Positions 53,801 through 61,666 of a DNA stretch of 64,000 nt are shown here, in pieces. Origin of the DNA: Lewinellaceae bacterium SD302 (GTDB lineage Bacteria; Bacteroidota; Bacteroidia; Chitinophagales; Saprospiraceae); NCBI GenBank assembly GCA_002591745.1, contig PDLQ01000027.1, positions 1 through 64,000 of the forward strand, given 5' to 3'. Below the pieces are notes generated by a model. It had not been told where the DNA came from and made no database searches. It saw only the letters and a list, made by a program, of their open reading frames with translations. The position numbers were made by a program, and so were the translations under genes. The first letter of the stretch is position 1. Every line of letters starts with the position of its first letter.

Positions 53801-56151
53801 CTGGTAATATCGATATTCAGGGAGGTTCTTTCAATGGAAACGTAGCCGGCTCCGAAGGTGGCGGTCTATGGAACGGTACTGGTCTGATGACTATCTCCAG
53901 CGCGAATATCGACGGAAATACTGCCAGCGGCGATGAAGCCGATAACGGTGGCGGTGGTGTATTCAACGCCGGTGGCACAGTTTCCATCAGTGCGAATACT
54001 ACGATCTCCAACAACGTAGCTGACGGAGAATCCGGTTCCGGCGGTGGTATTTTTAATGATGCCGGTGGCCAATTGAACCTGAACAACGTTACTGTTTTCG
54101 CTAATACGTCCAATCGCGCCGGCGGCGGTATTGAAGATAACTCCGGCGAAGATGGCGGCGTACAGTTGATTGGCGTCAATTTGAATAATAACGTGACGAA
54201 TACCAACCCCGGCAATGGTGGTGGCCTGCACGTCACCGGCTCCGGCGACGTAGAATTTCGCGGCGGTTCCGTTATCGGAAACGTAGCCGGATCCGAAGGC
54301 GGTGGCCTCTGGAACGGCGGCGGCTTGATGATTCTCGAAGACCTTAATATCGAAGGTAATATTGCCAGCGGTGACGACGCCGATAATGGCGGTGGTGGTG
54401 TCTTCAACCTCAGCGGTACGGTAAACATGAACCGCTTGATGATCGGTGGAAACATGGCCAACGGTGATGCCGGCTCAGGTGGTGGCATCTTCAACGATGC
54501 CGGGGCGACCTTGGTAATCGATAGTGTCATCGTATCCGGCAACAGTGCTATTCGTGCCGGAGGTGGCCTGGAAGATAATTCCGGAGCAGAAGGTGGTGTT
54601 ACGCTCACCAACGTACAATTTCTGGCGAATTCCACCGGCGCTGCACCGGGTAACGGTGGCGGAATTCACATCACCGGGGCTGGCGACATGAGCGTCGAGT
54701 TCGGTGTGTTCAGTGATAACACGGCCGCCAGCGAAGGTGGTGGTCTGTGGAATGGCGCGGGTACTATGACCCTCACCAACGTACAAGTAAACAACAATAC
54801 AGCCAGTGGAGACGATGCCGATAACGGCGGTGGTGGCCTATTTAACTTAGCCGGTACCCTGATCGTAAATAGTAGCACGATTTTAGAAAACAATGCCGAC
54901 GGCGCTTCTGGTTCCGGTGGTGGTATCTTCAATAATACCGGTGCTACACTAGAAGTGAACGACACCGATATCGAAGGCAACTTCGCTAACCGCGCTGGTG
55001 GCGGTCTCGAAGACAACTCCGGTGAGGAGGGCGGCGTAACGCTGACCAACGTTAACTTGATCAACAACGAAACCGGTAGCGCCCCCGGTAACGGAGGTGG
55101 TTTTCACATCACCGGAGCAGGAAATGCTATCATCACCGGCGGTAGCGTAGTAAACAACTCCGCCGTAGCCGAAGGTGGTGGTCTCTGGAACGGTAGCGGT
55201 TTAATGACCATTTTGAGCGTGAGTATTGAAGAGAATACAGTCGTAGGTGCTGATGCTACCCAAGGTGGGGGCGGTATCTTCAATGCCGGTGGTATAGTCG
55301 ATGTGTTTACTTCCACTATTGCTAATAACGAGGTTACAGGTTCAGGCTTAGGTGGCGGTGTTCACAATAGCACCGGCGGAGCCGTGGCCGTACGCGGCAG
55401 TACCGTTAGTGGCAATCAATCCGCTAATGCTGGTGGCGGAATCGCCAGTTTCGGTGGCGTAAATGTCGAATTGACCACGGTAGCCATGAATACCGCAACC
55501 GAAGGTGGTGGTGTATTTCTGGCCGCCGATGCCAATGCCATAGTGAGCAGTTCTATCATTGCCCTCAGTTCAGATAGTAATGGCGATAACATCAACGATC
55601 TGGCCGGTGAAGGAGCATTCAACACCTTTGGGTATAACCTCATCGGCATGGATTCAGAAAGCGTTTTCCCCGCTGATATGACCGACACCACCAACGTCGA
55701 CCCCAACCTGGAAGGATTGGCCGATAACGGGGGCCCTACGAAAACGCACGCCATTGTTTGTCCCAGCCCGGCTTATGATCGGGGTAATCCGGCCATTGGC
55801 GGTCCCGATCAGCGTGGCGAAGATATTTTCGGTGATAGTCGTGATATCGGATCCTTTGAATTGCAGGAAGAGTGTATTGTCGGCGTCCGGGAAGCAGACT
55901 TGTTACGTGGTAGCGAACTATACCCTAATCCCGTTAGCGGTGGTCAGTTCTTCCTGACTATCCCAACCAGTTTTGGTACGAACGTGGAAATGCGCATCAG
56001 CGAAATGGCTTCCGGTCGTTTGCTGGTACAGCGCACGATTAATCCCGGTACGGTAGGTGTACGCACCGATGAATTGGCCAATGGTACATACCAGGTACAG
56101 CTCTTTGCCAAAGGGAAATTCGTATCCCACAAAATGGTGGTGATTAGATAA
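50851..56151 (+). CDS. Giant secreted beta-helix protein with nine ~147-residue repeats and T9SS domain
   Basis: Surface protein of 1766 residues. A signal peptide (LLLRWAFLICLLPLGALSA) is followed by nine tandem repeats of 146-147 residues. Each repeat holds six GGG turns in fixed order: GNGGGLHITG, EGGGLWNG, NGGGGIFN, GSGGGIFND, RAGGGIEDNSG and a GGVTLT strand, giving rungs of about 24 residues. The GGG-[IL]-x-N style recalls chlamydial polymorphic membrane proteins and implies a long parallel beta-helix. After residue ~1560 comes a choice-of-anchor-Q-like region (GLADNGGPTKTHAI, PDQRGEDIFGDSRDIGSFEL) and a T9SS type A domain (LYPNPVSGGQFFLT to SHKMVVIR). Probably an adhesin; no enzymatic motif is seen. 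A terminator follows the stop. Confidence 0.88.
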   Translation: MNYRSLLLRWAFLICLLPLGALSAANITVISTIDGAEGSLRDVVSDAVAGDTISFDAVNTNGLFQSLLSGPIMVDKSLVIMGNSTISTIISGSSLNQIFVVSGSETTLILENMALLQGAASVSGGAILNTEANLQLNVVVINGCTADGDAANEGGGAIANDGGIVSLTDCQLNTNAATGSSGSGGAILNLNGGTVTVTNSTIQGNLANRAGGGIEDASGTGSITLNNVNLDENNAGSNPGNGGGLHITGGGNATITGGTVNLNQAGSEGGGLWNGNGLMEISMTTITNNVASGDASDNGGGGIFNLGGFVDITGATIENNSANGDGGSGGGIFNNTDATLTMNGGSIMGNVSSRAGGGIEDNSGSGGGVLLTGVTINGNSTGASPGNGGGIHITGSGDLEIIGGTVSGNDASSEGGGLWNGTGVMTINGVTISGNTASGDDATNGGGGVFNAGGTVNIVQQTIISNNNADGTSGSGGGVFNDAGGTLNVSNSEIAVNTSNRAGGGIEDNSGEDGGVVLTDVQLNSNVTNTNPGNGGGFHISGAGNATIMGGTVSSNSAGSEGGGLWNGAGMMTIINVAIDSNVANGDAADNGGGGVFNLAGTVDVSGTTTITNNEALGEAGSGGGIFNDTGATLNVDGATISGNVSNRAGGGIEDNSGTDGGVTLTNVSLNGNTTNTSPGNGGGLHITGAGNVDITGGTVNDNNAGAEGGGLWNGAGVMNVTGVTIDGNTASGDDADNGGGGIFNFRGTVNVMAGTSITNNDADGTAGSGGGILNDSTGVLTVTSATISANTSNRAGGGIEDNSGVEGGVTLTDVNLDNNETFTSPGNGGGLHITGAGNVDITGGTVNDNSAGAEGGGLWNGAGIMNVSGVLIDGNVASGNDPDQGGGGIYNLSGTVNVTNETRISNNVADGSSGSGGGILNDSGATLTAGGSFIISNTANRAGGGIEDNSGTEGGVTLIGMSVDSNTVFTSPGNGGGVHITGAGNIDIQGGSFNGNVAGSEGGGLWNGTGLMTISSANIDGNTASGDEADNGGGGVFNAGGTVSISANTTISNNVADGESGSGGGIFNDAGGQLNLNNVTVFANTSNRAGGGIEDNSGEDGGVQLIGVNLNNNVTNTNPGNGGGLHVTGSGDVEFRGGSVIGNVAGSEGGGLWNGGGLMILEDLNIEGNIASGDDADNGGGGVFNLSGTVNMNRLMIGGNMANGDAGSGGGIFNDAGATLVIDSVIVSGNSAIRAGGGLEDNSGAEGGVTLTNVQFLANSTGAAPGNGGGIHITGAGDMSVEFGVFSDNTAASEGGGLWNGAGTMTLTNVQVNNNTASGDDADNGGGGLFNLAGTLIVNSSTILENNADGASGSGGGIFNNTGATLEVNDTDIEGNFANRAGGGLEDNSGEEGGVTLTNVNLINNETGSAPGNGGGFHITGAGNAIITGGSVVNNSAVAEGGGLWNGSGLMTILSVSIEENTVVGADATQGGGGIFNAGGIVDVFTSTIANNEVTGSGLGGGVHNSTGGAVAVRGSTVSGNQSANAGGGIASFGGVNVELTTVAMNTATEGGGVFLAADANAIVSSSIIALSSDSNGDNINDLAGEGAFNTFGYNLIGMDSESVFPADMTDTTNVDPNLEGLADNGGPTKTHAIVCPSPAYDRGNPAIGGPDQRGEDIFGDSRDIGSFELQEECIVGVREADLLRGSELYPNPVSGGQFFLTIPTSFGTNVEMRISEMASGRLLVQRTINPGTVGVRTDELANGTYQVQLFAKGKFVSHKMVVIR
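51661..55619 (+). repeat. Nine in-frame tandem repeats of 438-441 bp
   Basis: The conserved GGLWNG-coding anchor starts at 51661, 52099, 52540, 52981, 53422, 53863, 54304, 54742 and 55180, giving spacings of 438 or 441 bp. Units 4 and 5 share an identical 35-bp stretch (52897-52931 and 53338-53372), a sign of recent duplication or gene conversion. Confidence 0.85.
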
Positions 56152-56182
56152 CGAACTTCCAGTTTTCCCAATTGGATCAATG

Positions 56183-56216
56183 AGGTCGGGCTTCCTGCGG
56201 GAGGCTCGGCCTTTTT
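56183..56216 (+). terminator. Intrinsic terminator of the beta-helix gene
   Basis: A 13-bp stem with G-T wobbles (56183-56195 with about 56200-56212) and a short loop, followed by TTTTT. It lies 31 nt after the stop. Confidence 0.75.
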
Positions 56217-56234
56217 GTTTGTTAGGTGAGTAGG

Positions 56235-56260
56235 TTGGCTATCAAGGTAGCAATGCTGTG
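56235..56260 (-). repeat. Dispersed intergenic motif, copy 12
   Basis: Minus strand reads CATTGCTACCTTGATAGCCA, one core change. It sits in a convergent gap between two terminator hairpins and does not face a gene start. Confidence 0.65.
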
Positions 56261-56269
56261 AAAATAATC

Positions 56270-56298
56270 GGCCGAGCCCCCAAACAGAAGACTCGGCC
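56270..56298 (-). terminator. Hairpin downstream of the FG-GAP T9SS gene
   Basis: Stem GGCCGAG/CTCGGCC (56270-56276, 56292-56298), followed on the minus strand by GATTATTTT. It lies 29 nt after the stop codon of the leftward gene. Confidence 0.55.
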
Positions 56299-56327
56299 AA
56301 TTGATGAAGTCTGAGTGTCAGGTGAAA

Positions 56328-57758
56328 CTACTGCTTGAAGAAGCGGCGGCTGACTAGGTTGCGGCCGGTGCCGTCAAAGAGTTGTACCACGAAGGCACCG
56401 GCTGGCAGATCGGCTACGTTGACCATTCCGCGGTTAAGCCCGCTGATCAGATCAACCCGGTCCGTTACCAGTGTGCGACCGGTAAGGTCCAATACGCGCA
56501 GATGGCCATTGTTTACCGTAGCGTTGGTTTCTACCTCCCAGTTCAGGATATTCTCTACCGTAGTCGGGTAGACACGGGCGCGATTTACGGAACTGGCGTC
56601 GGTAACGGAAGCGGGGCCGCCTTCGTTTTCCCAGAAGAGAACACTGTTTTCTTCGGCAATGTAATCGTATACGGTCGAGATGATGTCGATGTCACCGTCA
56701 CCGTCGATGTCTACGAAAGTAGGGACCAGAATTTCTACGCCTTCGGACAACTGAAGATCGAAAGGATTCAGCGTCGGGGTCAGGAAAGAGGGGCTGGTAG
56801 CGGAACCGGCGTTTTGGTAGTAGTAAAAGTCCATTACATCACCATCGTAGCGGGTCCCGCCTACGATGAGGTCCTGGTCGCCGTCCATATCCAAATCACC
56901 CGTATTGATAATGATCCGGTCCAGTGCGTCGTTTGTTAAGCCGAAGGGATTGTCCTGGGCCGGGCCGTACTGAGGGAAGGTACCCATGATGCCCAGGTTC
57001 TCCTGGTAGCGGAATTGCTCGATGGTATCTTCGGTCGTGGCCAGGTTCATTAAGAGGTCGTCATCGCCGTCACCGTCCAGATCAACGAAGCCTACTTCGG
57101 AAAGACTGGCCGATGGCTGGAAGTTGAACGGATTAGTGGCCACGTTTAGCGGAAAGCTAGGTGAAGTTCCCGTTCCCGTATTTTCCCAGCCGTAGATGGG
57201 AGCGTTGCCGGTGTCGAAATCGTAGGAACCCATGAAGAGGTCCAGGTCACCGTCGTTATCTACGTCGGAGAGATCAATGGTCGTTGGGTTGAAGTTTAGC
57301 CCAGGCAGATTGAATCTGTTGGAATCAACGGGGGCAAAGGCAGCTTCGGTGGCCGTGCCGGTATTTTCCTGGAAACCGAAGAAGCGTTCGTAGTCAGCAT
57401 CGTACAGGCTGATGAAAGCATCCTGGTCGCCGTCGCCGTCGATGTCGGCGAAGTGGAAGATAGGAAACCCTAATTGGGTAAGGCCGGACGCAGCCTCAAC
57501 GGGGGCGGCGAAGTTTTGTGCTCCGGCAGCGCCGGCCATGCCCATGGCCAGGGCGGTAGCGGCCAGGCCACGGCGCAAATTTTTGCCGGAGAAGCCGGAA
57601 ACAACTTCTTTGTAGGTGCGGACCATCTTTTCGACAAAGGTCACCTGGCGGTCCGTGGTCAGTCGCAGGAAAGACCCGTTGGCGACCATTTTTTCCAGCT
57701 TTTGCGAGAGTTCCCGGAATTCCCGGACGCGTTCAATTAAGTAAACATTAGGATTCAT
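56328..57758 (-). CDS. FG-GAP repeat T9SS protein with a long pre-signal segment
   Basis: Secreted protein of 476 residues. Five or more calcium-loop FG-GAP/VCBS units are visible (DIDGDGDQDAFISL, DVDNDGDLDLFMGS, DLDGDGDDDLLMNL, DLDMDGDQDLIVGG, DIDGDGDIDIISTV), predicting a beta-propeller. The C-terminus (VYPTTVENILNWEV to NLVSRRFFKQ) is a T9SS type A domain. The hydrophobic export signal (GLAATALAMGMAGAAGA) starts only near residue 64, after a charged, helical segment. A start at Met45 (57626) would give an ordinary signal peptide, so the first 44 residues may be untranslated. It is divergent from treS. Ligand unknown. Confidence 0.82.
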   Translation of the reverse strand: MNPNVYLIERVREFRELSQKLEKMVANGSFLRLTTDRQVTFVEKMVRTYKEVVSGFSGKNLRRGLAATALAMGMAGAAGAQNFAAPVEAASGLTQLGFPIFHFADIDGDGDQDAFISLYDADYERFFGFQENTGTATEAAFAPVDSNRFNLPGLNFNPTTIDLSDVDNDGDLDLFMGSYDFDTGNAPIYGWENTGTGTSPSFPLNVATNPFNFQPSASLSEVGFVDLDGDGDDDLLMNLATTEDTIEQFRYQENLGIMGTFPQYGPAQDNPFGLTNDALDRIIINTGDLDMDGDQDLIVGGTRYDGDVMDFYYYQNAGSATSPSFLTPTLNPFDLQLSEGVEILVPTFVDIDGDGDIDIISTVYDYIAEENSVLFWENEGGPASVTDASSVNRARVYPTTVENILNWEVETNATVNNGHLRVLDLTGRTLVTDRVDLISGLNRGMVNVADLPAGAFVVQLFDGTGRNLVSRRFFKQ

Positions 57759-57877
57759 AACACTAGTTAATGGATTAAAGAATTAGGGGAAAATCATCCG
57801 ATGTAGATGAATTTTCACTTTCGAATCCATTAAACTATGTCGTAGAATTACTAAAAGCCAAAGATTGGATACCGGAA

Positions 57878-57930
57878 TGTTCTGAACGACAGGGTAAATG
57901 TTCTGAATGGTAGAAATTTGTTCTGAACGG
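57878..57930. promoter_or_regulatory. Three TGTTCTGAAyGr repeats at 21/20-bp spacing
   Basis: TGTTCTGAA occurs at 57878, 57899 and 57919. The spacing is close to two DNA helical turns, so the copies face the same side of the helix, as expected of an operator array. The nearest start is that of the FG-GAP gene at 57758. Confidence 0.6.
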
Positions 57931-57948
57931 TTGGTCTTGAAATGAAAA

Positions 57949-57970
57949 CACAGCTACTTTGCTAGCCAAA
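57949..57970 (+). repeat. Dispersed intergenic motif, copy 13
   Basis: Plus strand reads CACAGCTACTTTGCTAGCCA. It points toward treS, about 335 nt away. Confidence 0.72.
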
Positions 57971-58165
57971 AAACAAATAAGAGATAGGGGCGTTGCGCTT
58001 CGGGAAATAAGAGCTCTCTTAGAATATTCAACAATTACGCGGACTGGCCTTGTACGGAATAAAGTGCAGCGTTAACGCATCCCAGGAATGTATCTAGCTC
58101 GGTTCCTGTTTCCTATAGCCAAGGAAGCGCAGCGAACAACGACGATCCTGGTTCCTGGTTCTTTT

Positions 58166-58189
58166 GACTAGCAAAGTAGCAAGGTTGAC
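58166..58189 (-). repeat. Dispersed intergenic motif, copy 14
   Basis: Minus strand reads ACCTTGCTACTTTGCTAGTC. It points toward the FG-GAP gene, about 408 nt away. Confidence 0.8.
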
Positions 58190-58304
58190 AGCCTGCAAAA
58201 ATAAACCAGTCTCCGCGACGAACATCGACCAACACAAATGGTAAACAGCTTAAGGGAAATTATTACCTTCCACCACACTTATTTCTAATCCAGCAACACC
58301 CAGT

Positions 58305-61300
58305 ATGTCTACTTACAAACGCAGCCCCCTTTGGTACAAAGATGCCATCATCTACGAATTGAACATCAAAGGCTTTTACGACAGTAATAAAGACGGGATC
58401 GGGGATTTTGCCGGATTGGAGCAGAAACTGGACTACGTGGAAGATTTGGGCGTGACGGCCATTTGGCTGCTGCCCTTTTACCCCAGCCCGTTGCGCGACG
58501 ATGGCTATGACATCTCCGACTACTACCATATCCGCGAGGCTTACGGCAACATCGATGACTTCAAACGTTTCCTGGATGCCGCCCACGACCGGGGCCTGCA
58601 GGTAATTACGGAGTTGGTCATCAACCACACCAGCGATCAACACCCCTGGTTTCAAAAAGCCCGTCGATCGCCGAAGGGAAGTCCCGAAAGAGATATGTAC
58701 GTCTGGAGCGATACCGATAAAAAGTACGAGGACGTCCGCATTATTTTCACCGATACGGAAACGAGTAACTGGACCTGGGACCCCGTGGCCGAGCAGTATT
58801 ACTGGCACCGTTTTTTTCACCACCAGCCTGATCTGAACTATGATAACCCTCAAGTGCAGGAGGAAATCATTAAGATACTGGATTATTGGATGAATATGGG
58901 TATCGACGGTTTTAGACTGGATGCCATTCCCTATCTATTCGAGCGGGAGGGCACCAACGGCGAGAACCTGCCAGAAACCCATGACTACCTGAAGAAACTG
59001 CGTAAGCACGTCGACGAAAACTATGATAACGTCCTCTTCCTGGCTGAGGCGAACATGTGGCCGGAAGACAGTGCCAGCTATTTCGGCGATGGCGACGAGT
59101 GCCATATGAATTATCACTTCCCGCTGATGCCCCGCCTGTACATGAGCGTGAAGATGGAAGACCGTCACCCGATTACCGACATCTTCGAACAGACTCCCGA
59201 AATTCCCGAAAACTGTCAATGGGCTACCTTCCTCCGTAACCATGACGAGCTGACCCTTGAAATGGTTACTGACGAGGAACGGGACTTCATGTATAAGGTC
59301 TACGCCAGCGACAAGACTGCCCGGATCAATCTGGGTATCCGCCGCCGTCTGGCTCCGTTGATGGACAATGATCGTAACAAAATCGAATTGCTCAACGTAT
59401 TGTTGATGAGCCTGCCGGGCACCCCGGTACTCTACTACGGCGACGAGATCGGTATGGGTGATAACTACTACCTCGGTGACCGCGACGGTGTACGCACGCC
59501 CATGCAGTGGGACAACAACGAAAACGCGGGCTTCAGTGAAGCCAATCCCCACAGTCTTTATTTGCCGGTCATCCGGGATACGGAATACAGCTACCGCTGG
59601 GTGAACGTCCGTCGCCAGCAAAACAATCCGAATAGTCTGCTGAACTGGACCAAGCGCCTCCTTGCCAAGCGCAAAGAATCTTCCGTTTTCGGCCGCGGCA
59701 GTATCACTTTCCTACGGCCGGATAATGGTCGGGTACTCTGTTTCCTGCGAGAGTACGAAGGCGAGCAGGTACTGGTGGTGGTGAACCTGAGCCGCCACCC
59801 ACAATCGGTGTTACTGGAGTTGTCCGAATTCCAGGGGGCCGGTGTCCGGGAAATGTTTGGAGGTAACCAGTTCGCGCCGATCGGCCGGGACCCCTACCAG
59901 TTGTCAGTGGGTTCTTACGGTTACTTCTGGTTGAAAATCGAGCAATCTGCCGTACAGATCAACGATTTTCGCAAACTAGACCGGGCTAATCTGGTGGCTG
60001 CTGAATTGACCGACCTCTTCAGTAAGGCCAATCTACGTAAGCTGGCCACTAAGGAATTACCTAATTACTTGCGCAGTGTAAACTGGATGGGCATACGTGG
60101 GCAACATCTGGAAAGGGTGGAAATCCTGGAACATAAGCTGTTGACTAACGAGCGTCGCCACTTTGGTTGGCTCCTCCTTCAGGTCACTTATACGGAAGGG
60201 CAGCCCGAATTGATTCAGCTACCCGTCGCCATCCATAACTTTCGCGAAGAAATGGACTACGGGGAGCGACCCGAAGTTATTTGTTTACTTAACTACGAAG
60301 CTGACCGGACCGGTGTATTGCTGGATGCTATCCACGATGAGGAGTACCGCAATGCGCTGATCAACGGTCTTAAGGAATTTGACTCAGATCGGGTATTTGA
60401 CTTCACGGCACAGGAAAGCATGCTCGCGACCGGCCAGCAGGAGATCAGCATTGAACACGAAGGGGTGGAATATGCGCTGCTACAATCCAAGGATTTTAAT
60501 GTGAAATTTTACCGCCGGGTAGATTTTGATCGCATCACCGATCTGGAGATCAAAGACGTGTTGCAGGCCCGTGGATTCGAGGGCGTACCGACGCTGCTGG
60601 GCCTGCTGAATTTCAAAATGACCGGTGGTCGTCAGATATCCGTGGCTGGTTACGAAGAAAGAATCAGTACGGAAGGTTTTCTTTCGGATTATGTACGGAA
60701 CCAATACCAGCGCTTTGCCGAGGAAGTACTGGCTCGCCGCCGCGATCCGGATACCGTGCACGCCGATGACGAAGAAGATATTTCACTGACTGATCGCATG
60801 GTTTACAGCGAGATGCCCGAGCTGGTTCAGGAATTACTTGGCTCCACTTTTGTAGTGAAAATGGCTGATCTGGGCCGTACCACTGCTGCTTACCACCACC
60901 TACTCTCAGAAGCGAAGCTGGAAGGTTTTGGCACAGAGGCCCTGTCCTTACATTACCAGCGTAGTCTCTACGCCAGTCATAAAGGACAAATTCGCTCCAC
61001 GGTTGAATTATTGAAAAAGCGCCACGCTGATTTTGATGAACGCACGCAAATGCTGGCAGAGCAGCTACTTAGCCGCGAAAGTGAGATTCATGATCACCTC
61101 AAGCGCGTTTTCCGCCACAAGATCGAGAGCGACAAAATTCGTATCCACGGCGACTACACACTGGAGCAGATCAGTCTGCTCGATGATGGTTTCCAAATCC
61201 GCAATTTCGACGGCGATCCAGACATGGCCTATAGCCAGCGTCGCCTGCGCCGCAGCCCGGCCAAGGACTTGGCCAATATGTTCCGTAGTTTGGAATACGC

Positions 61301-61592
61301 TTCCCAGCTGGCCCTGGAAGAACAGGGTAATCTTAAGGACGATGCCTTCGAATACCTCACTGGATGGTTGGATACGGCCTACCGCTGCCTGGCTACGGAA
61401 TTCCTCACAGCCTATCGTAAATCCACCGCCGGTAGCCGCCTGCTTCCAGCCGACGAAGAAGACCTGATGGTACTTCTGGATACCTTTATGATCGAAAAAG
61501 CGCTTCAGGAAATTCGTTACAACCTGAACTACCGGCCCGAGCAGGCGAGCGTGCCGATCCGGGGTCTGTTGGGGATTTTGGATAGTGAGTGA
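58305..61592 (+). CDS. treS: Trehalose synthase-maltokinase fusion
   Basis: Bifunctional cytoplasmic protein of 1095 residues. The N-terminal ~550 residues are a GH13 trehalose synthase (maltose-trehalose interconversion) with nucleophile D206 (GFRLDAIPY), acid/base E248 (LAEANMWPED) and D314 (RNHDELTLE). The rest is a maltokinase (ATP + maltose to maltose-1-phosphate). Its kinase loops read HGDYTLEQ (H948, D950) and NFDGDP, where the best-known maltokinases have HGDLHLGQ and DFEGEP; the catalytic Asp is kept. TreS-Mak fusions usually feed the GlgE alpha-glucan pathway, but no glgE or glgB is in the window. ATG 58305 gives MSTYKRSPLWYKDAIIYEL, the expected N-terminus. A DUF5916 gene follows after 74 nt. 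Confidence 0.92.
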   Translation: MSTYKRSPLWYKDAIIYELNIKGFYDSNKDGIGDFAGLEQKLDYVEDLGVTAIWLLPFYPSPLRDDGYDISDYYHIREAYGNIDDFKRFLDAAHDRGLQVITELVINHTSDQHPWFQKARRSPKGSPERDMYVWSDTDKKYEDVRIIFTDTETSNWTWDPVAEQYYWHRFFHHQPDLNYDNPQVQEEIIKILDYWMNMGIDGFRLDAIPYLFEREGTNGENLPETHDYLKKLRKHVDENYDNVLFLAEANMWPEDSASYFGDGDECHMNYHFPLMPRLYMSVKMEDRHPITDIFEQTPEIPENCQWATFLRNHDELTLEMVTDEERDFMYKVYASDKTARINLGIRRRLAPLMDNDRNKIELLNVLLMSLPGTPVLYYGDEIGMGDNYYLGDRDGVRTPMQWDNNENAGFSEANPHSLYLPVIRDTEYSYRWVNVRRQQNNPNSLLNWTKRLLAKRKESSVFGRGSITFLRPDNGRVLCFLREYEGEQVLVVVNLSRHPQSVLLELSEFQGAGVREMFGGNQFAPIGRDPYQLSVGSYGYFWLKIEQSAVQINDFRKLDRANLVAAELTDLFSKANLRKLATKELPNYLRSVNWMGIRGQHLERVEILEHKLLTNERRHFGWLLLQVTYTEGQPELIQLPVAIHNFREEMDYGERPEVICLLNYEADRTGVLLDAIHDEEYRNALINGLKEFDSDRVFDFTAQESMLATGQQEISIEHEGVEYALLQSKDFNVKFYRRVDFDRITDLEIKDVLQARGFEGVPTLLGLLNFKMTGGRQISVAGYEERISTEGFLSDYVRNQYQRFAEEVLARRRDPDTVHADDEEDISLTDRMVYSEMPELVQELLGSTFVVKMADLGRTTAAYHHLLSEAKLEGFGTEALSLHYQRSLYASHKGQIRSTVELLKKRHADFDERTQMLAEQLLSRESEIHDHLKRVFRHKIESDKIRIHGDYTLEQISLLDDGFQIRNFDGDPDMAYSQRRLRRSPAKDLANMFRSLEYASQLALEEQGNLKDDAFEYLTGWLDTAYRCLATEFLTAYRKSTAGSRLLPADEEDLMVLLDTFMIEKALQEIRYNLNYRPEQASVPIRGLLGILDSE

Positions 61593-61666
61593 GTTGGTTA
61601 AACAAACCCGTGCAACCCTTTACTCGGCTAGTCGTACTTAATGCACACTAGTTGACTGATCTTAAG

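Larger units (their letters stand above)
57759..58304. other. Divergent intergenic region, FG-GAP gene / treS
   Basis: 546 bp without a supported gene. It holds three phased TGTTCTGAA repeats (57878-57930) and motif copies 13 (57949-57970, plus) and 14 (58166-58189, minus). No tRNA-like fold was found. Confidence 0.6.

Noticed and set aside
51360-55316. Long antisense open frames (up to 360 codons) opposite the giant beta-helix gene
   Set aside because: They repeat with the sense-strand period, are Pro/Ser-rich artefacts of Gly/Asn-coding repeats, and have no domains.
51661-55619. Regularly spaced repeats that could suggest a CRISPR array
   Set aside because: The units are 438-441 bp, in frame and protein-coding. 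CRISPR repeats are far shorter and there are no cas genes.
57759-58304. A possible tRNA or mobile-element remnant in the long gap before treS
   Set aside because: No cloverleaf, CCA end, terminal inverted repeat or transposase fragment could be found.
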